From Fidelibacterota bacterium (lineage in GTDB: Bacteria; Fidelibacterota; SORT01), in assembly GCA_022571215.1 (NCBI GenBank), contig JACZYG010000013.1:22823-86822 (forward strand): a DNA stretch of 64,000 nt. The letters run 5' to 3'. Positions 60,861-64,000 of the stretch are shown one piece after another (within the stretch, counting starts at the first letter, position 1; every line of letters begins with the position of its first letter). The translations under genes and the position numbers were made by a program. The notes beneath the pieces are model-generated. The model saw only the letters and a program-made list of their open reading frames with translations. It was not told the DNA's origin and ran no database searches.

Positions 60861-63599
60861 TCACATATTCTTCTTCAGAGAGGAGAGTCGTTTTTGAGCG
60901 TCAAGCCGGATCGGAAGTTTTTTATCGCCGTCCTTCCAAAGTTCAAGAAGCTTCTCATAATTCTTGATCGCAAGATCAGCATTCCCCATATCTTCGTAGA
61001 TCAATCCGCGCTGATAAAACGCAAGAGGAAATTCAAAGAAAGATTCAAACCGTCCTGGTTTCTGCATCTGTTCGGTCACTTCAAGCGCTTCTTGAAAATG
61101 TTTGAGTTTTCTCAGCAATTCAGATTTAAGTAGTAAACCTTCGTCTTCAGGGATATGACCGTATTCACCTAAAGCCTTCTGATAATCCCCAGCTGCGGCA
61201 TGTATCTCAGCATTGAGCATGTTCAAAAAATGTTTATCCCTTATTTTCCTGTCTTCGTTGAGTATCATGTTTTGCATTTCGGTTGCCATTTTAATCGCTG
61301 ATGCTGTTTTACCTGTCCTCAGATAAATCAGTCCCTTTAAATATCCTCGCAATATTTTTCTTTCGACGCTCCGCATATAACTATCCATTGAATCGGTCAT
61401 AGATAGGGCAAATTCATACTCATTGTGTGTTATCAGTGTGGCAACAATCTCTGAAAGAGTGAAAAATCTCAAGAATTCAATAGCAATTAAATTCACATTC
61501 ATGGACATTTTACGTATTCCGGTGGTCACTTTTCCGAGTTGTATGTCAAGCTCAGCCTCCTCACTTAAAGTCATTCCCTTTAGGAAGTCTGAGGAAGCAA
61601 GCGCAGCCGACTTTTCATACGCTTCGTATGCCTTATCGTACTGCTCTATAGCTGTATAAACATCGGCATATGCATCCCAAACACGGGGTAATACATTTGT
61701 ATATGATTCGTTATTTTCCATCTTGCCAAGCAAGTCAAGGGCTGCATCTATGTCACTCTCAGATATAAGGAATTCAAAATAATCAAATCCTGCTCGTGTA
61801 AATTCAGGATTTAGTTCTATAGCCTTTTCGTAACTACTGCGGGCGAGTGTTTTTTCGTTATTGCCATTATAAAAACGGCCGAGAGCGTAATAACCAAGGT
61901 AATTATCTGGAAATTTCTGCAAGAATCTACTTGCCAGAACTATTCCCCTGTCATAGAATTGTTCAATATCATACACATCAAAGAGGTGTATATAAGCCAT
62001 TTTGAACTCGGGGTCGAGATAGAGGACTTTTTCAAGCGGTTCTAAAACCTCAATAAAATCACCGTCGCCGTCATGAAAAAGAGCCTCCGCTCTGAAATAA
62101 TGACCCCATTTATTGTCAGGTGATTCCTTAAGCAGAGACCCTGTTGTTGACAACGTTAATTCAAGATCGTTAAAAACAATTCCGTAAAGGGCGTCAACTA
62201 TATAAGCCTCCTCGAGATGCAGTCCTTTGCTGTTTCTTTTCAATATAGTCAGATTCGCCCTCGCCTTAGGATAAGGTGGGGATTCGATCCACCCTTGGGA
62301 CATAGCAAGGTATAGCAGAGCCTGAGAAAAAGTGGAGTCAATTTCGACAGCGCGGATTAAAAATAGTTCTGATTCGGTAAAATTGCTTTCACGGAAAGCA
62401 GCCAGACCGTCAACATAAAGTTTATACGCTTCGGGAGAATTTGTGGTCATCTCCTCCACGGGTGAATCTGACTCTTCAGCCGACGCGAATACGCCGAGGT
62501 CGTCGCGTATTTCTCTGCTTAGTTGGTCAATTATGTCGAACAGATCGGTTCCGTCCGCGCGTTGAGCGTCCAATATCTTTCCGTCTCTGACGTTCTCTAT
62601 TTGCGTGGTAAGCACCATCTTATCACCCAGTTGTGTAAGCCTTCCTGTCAGCATCCACTGAGCTCTTGCTTCACGCGCGATCTCAGTTGCGTTATCCCTG
62701 TTTATGAGTGAACCGTCACCGTTTCCAAATTGTTTCGCCAAATCATAGAGCCTTTGACTACCCACAACACGCAGAGTTTTTGATTGTGACAGGTCTGTGA
62801 TGAGCAGCTCTTTTATCATCTCCGTGAGCCTTTGAGGATCTTCCGGGTTGGAGATATTATCGATAACCAAAACGGCCAGAGAATTCTCGTCTGCTACCAC
62901 TTCACTTACACCACCGAAGTTGCCGAATCCTCTGAACACAACCCAAATTATCAACGCCGCGGCAATTGTTCCTGCTATGGAATACAACCTCTTTTTTCCG
63001 TTCAGGCTGTTTGCATGGGAGGGAGGAGAGACTGATAAATCTTGCGTCTCGCCTGCATGCTGCAGTTCCTCTTCACCGGAATCCGGAACGACTAATCCCT
63101 TGCCCGTGAGAGCGAATACCTCCAAAGACCGGTCAACATTCTTGAGCCGTTTCTCTCCTAATGATTTGAAAGTTATACCCGTCTGATTTCTGATGCTCGA
63201 AGCCACTTCTCCCGTAAAGCAGACTCCTCCGGGAGGTGCAAGAGGTTCTAACCGCGAGGCAATATTCACGCCGTCACCGTAAATTTCGTCACCATCCTTA
63301 ACGACATCACCGATATGGATACCAATACGAAGTTTCAGGTTTTTCTCTGAGGCGATAGAGCGTTGAATTTCCATCGCTGCGTTGACCGCTTCAATCGCGC
63401 TGTTGAACATGCAGAAAGTTCCGTCTCCGACATATTGAAGAACTGTGCCGTCATGTTTTTCCACTAAGGGCTTAAGCAGATCGCGCTGTTTCTGCACGAG
63501 CTTCCGAGCCTGCTCCTCGTCTGACTGCATCAGAGATGTGTAGCCAACCATGTCGGTGAACATGATCGCAACCAATTTGCGTTTGGGCTCAGAGGGCAT
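60861..63599 (-). CDS. Class III cyclase with TolB/FlgO-like domain and TPR repeats
   Basis: A 912-residue protein. Residues 8-170 form a cyclase domain (MFTDMVGYTSLMQ, LQYVGDGTFCMF, YGDGVNIASRLEPLA) with both metal-binding Asp present. A membrane segment lies near 207-223. Residues about 245-375 are a FlgO/TolB-N-like domain (LLITDLSQSKTLRVVGSQRL). The rest is about 12 TPR-like repeats. AAGGAT precedes the ATG. Such proteins are common in FCB and related phyla; the topology puts the TPRs outside the cytoplasm. Its output (cAMP) could feed the cNMP-binding protein at 43838-44266, which is speculation. Confidence 0.87.
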   Translation of the reverse strand: MPSEPKRKLVAIMFTDMVGYTSLMQSDEEQARKLVQKQRDLLKPLVEKHDGTVLQYVGDGTFCMFNSAIEAVNAAMEIQRSIASEKNLKLRIGIHIGDVVKDGDEIYGDGVNIASRLEPLAPPGGVCFTGEVASSIRNQTGITFKSLGEKRLKNVDRSLEVFALTGKGLVVPDSGEEELQHAGETQDLSVSPPSHANSLNGKKRLYSIAGTIAAALIIWVVFRGFGNFGGVSEVVADENSLAVLVIDNISNPEDPQRLTEMIKELLITDLSQSKTLRVVGSQRLYDLAKQFGNGDGSLINRDNATEIAREARAQWMLTGRLTQLGDKMVLTTQIENVRDGKILDAQRADGTDLFDIIDQLSREIRDDLGVFASAEESDSPVEEMTTNSPEAYKLYVDGLAAFRESNFTESELFLIRAVEIDSTFSQALLYLAMSQGWIESPPYPKARANLTILKRNSKGLHLEEAYIVDALYGIVFNDLELTLSTTGSLLKESPDNKWGHYFRAEALFHDGDGDFIEVLEPLEKVLYLDPEFKMAYIHLFDVYDIEQFYDRGIVLASRFLQKFPDNYLGYYALGRFYNGNNEKTLARSSYEKAIELNPEFTRAGFDYFEFLISESDIDAALDLLGKMENNESYTNVLPRVWDAYADVYTAIEQYDKAYEAYEKSAALASSDFLKGMTLSEEAELDIQLGKVTTGIRKMSMNVNLIAIEFLRFFTLSEIVATLITHNEYEFALSMTDSMDSYMRSVERKILRGYLKGLIYLRTGKTASAIKMATEMQNMILNEDRKIRDKHFLNMLNAEIHAAAGDYQKALGEYGHIPEDEGLLLKSELLRKLKHFQEALEVTEQMQKPGRFESFFEFPLAFYQRGLIYEDMGNADLAIKNYEKLLELWKDGDKKLPIRLDAQKRLSSLKKNM

Positions 63600-64000
63600 T
63601 CATTATCCTTTTAAATCTCTAATTGCGATTTTGATAAACTAAGATTAGAAAATACCTCTTCTTCAAATATATCGCAAGAAAAATGATTACCGATTTAATC
63701 CCTATGGTTGTTTTGATATACATTTTTGGGGCAAAAAGCACCGTTCAAAAAGCTAATTGTCAAAAGCTCTCGTTTTCAAGAGTCTTAGAACAGCGAAATC
63801 TTGTATCATAACTGACGTTTAGGATACAAATAGATTTTTTCTACTTGAAAAAACATTGACCGAATAGAGACCGTTTCCGTGTCCCAATCTGTCCCTGATT
63901 GTCCTATAATGCCGATTTGGCTAATTAAGGAACAAAGGTAGATACCAATTGACTGAAACAGCTTATGCTGTTTTAAATCAAATCTATTTTTATATCGATG
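63600..64000. other. Window end without a gene; short relic of the 198-bp repeat family
   Basis: No supported gene. Bases about 63745-63775 contain AAAGCTAATTGTCA followed by AAAGCT, which matches the left end of the 198-bp repeats at 13886 and 16440. The rest is AT-rich. Confidence 0.4.

Noticed and set aside
1..64000. CRISPR arrays, tRNA or rRNA genes, transposases, prophage genes
   Set aside because: Looked for repeated spacers, cloverleaf-like sequence and typical proteins; none was recognised.

Overview
The window comes from a Gram-negative, chemotrophic bacterium with moderately AT-rich DNA. It carries many lipoproteins, a TonB receptor, FadL-type and other outer-membrane barrels, several multi-[4Fe-4S] redox proteins and c-type cytochromes. 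The gene content resembles uncultured marine or subsurface FCB-type lineages (Marinimicrobia/Calditrichota-like). That placement is inference; no rRNA, tRNA or other phylogenetic marker gene was recognised.

Layout. 1-3.6 kb: lipoproteins and a sugar-phosphate aldolase/dehydrogenase fusion. 3.8-7.6 kb: a thioredoxin gene divergent from a mercury/metal operon (ArsR, MerT-like, MerP-like, two CopZ-N-terminal-like [2Fe-2S] proteins) that also holds an outer-membrane protein with two in-frame TGA codons. 7.7-13.2 kb: TonB receptor, an ArsR/membrane/DsrE/SHOCT operon and a lipoprotein. 13.4-18.7 kb: a patchy accessory region with a truncated VOC gene, a Kef-type antiporter flanked by 198-bp direct repeats, and a sparse 0.9-kb stretch. 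18.7-20 kb: FadL-type porin. 20.0-43.7 kb: one long minus-strand gene cluster for cytoplasmic sulfur oxidation. 43.8-47 kb: a cNMP-binding protein and an NTT-type carrier with HEAT repeats. 47.3-50.5 kb: cupredoxin-like and c-type cytochrome proteins. 51-63.6 kb: peptidase, two class III cyclases, and a run of CsgG/LPP20/FlgT-like exported proteins with a repeated intergenic element.

The core is a sulfur-oxidising heterodisulfide-reductase-like (sHdr) system of the type that uses EtfAB and a membrane Etf:quinone oxidoreductase. In transcription order it reads: ArsR, TusA, DsrE3-like, DsrE-like, lipoate-binding protein, thioredoxin-like, sHdrC1, B1, A, H, a fused C2-B2 type subunit (B3), a winged-helix protein, a second TusA-like protein, EtfB, EtfA, membrane Fe-S oxidoreductase, second lipoate-binding protein, lipoate ligase, two radical-SAM lipoyl synthases, second ligase, third radical-SAM protein, exported protein, fused SoeB-SoeC, SoeA. 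Together this could carry sulfane sulfur to protein-bound lipoate, release sulfite, send electrons to quinone, and oxidise sulfite to sulfate in the cytoplasm.

The most unusual signal is that two genes are readable only if TGA is decoded as selenocysteine. One is the outer-membrane protein of the metal operon (UxxU at its mature N-terminus). The other is the second TusA-like protein, in the gap between the winged-helix gene and etfB. Each TGA is followed, at the spacing expected for a bacterial SECIS, by a hairpin with a GGU-containing apical loop. Neither gene appears in an ordinary ORF scan. Other genes here, including ones in the same operons, end at TGA, so a recoded genetic code is not the explanation.
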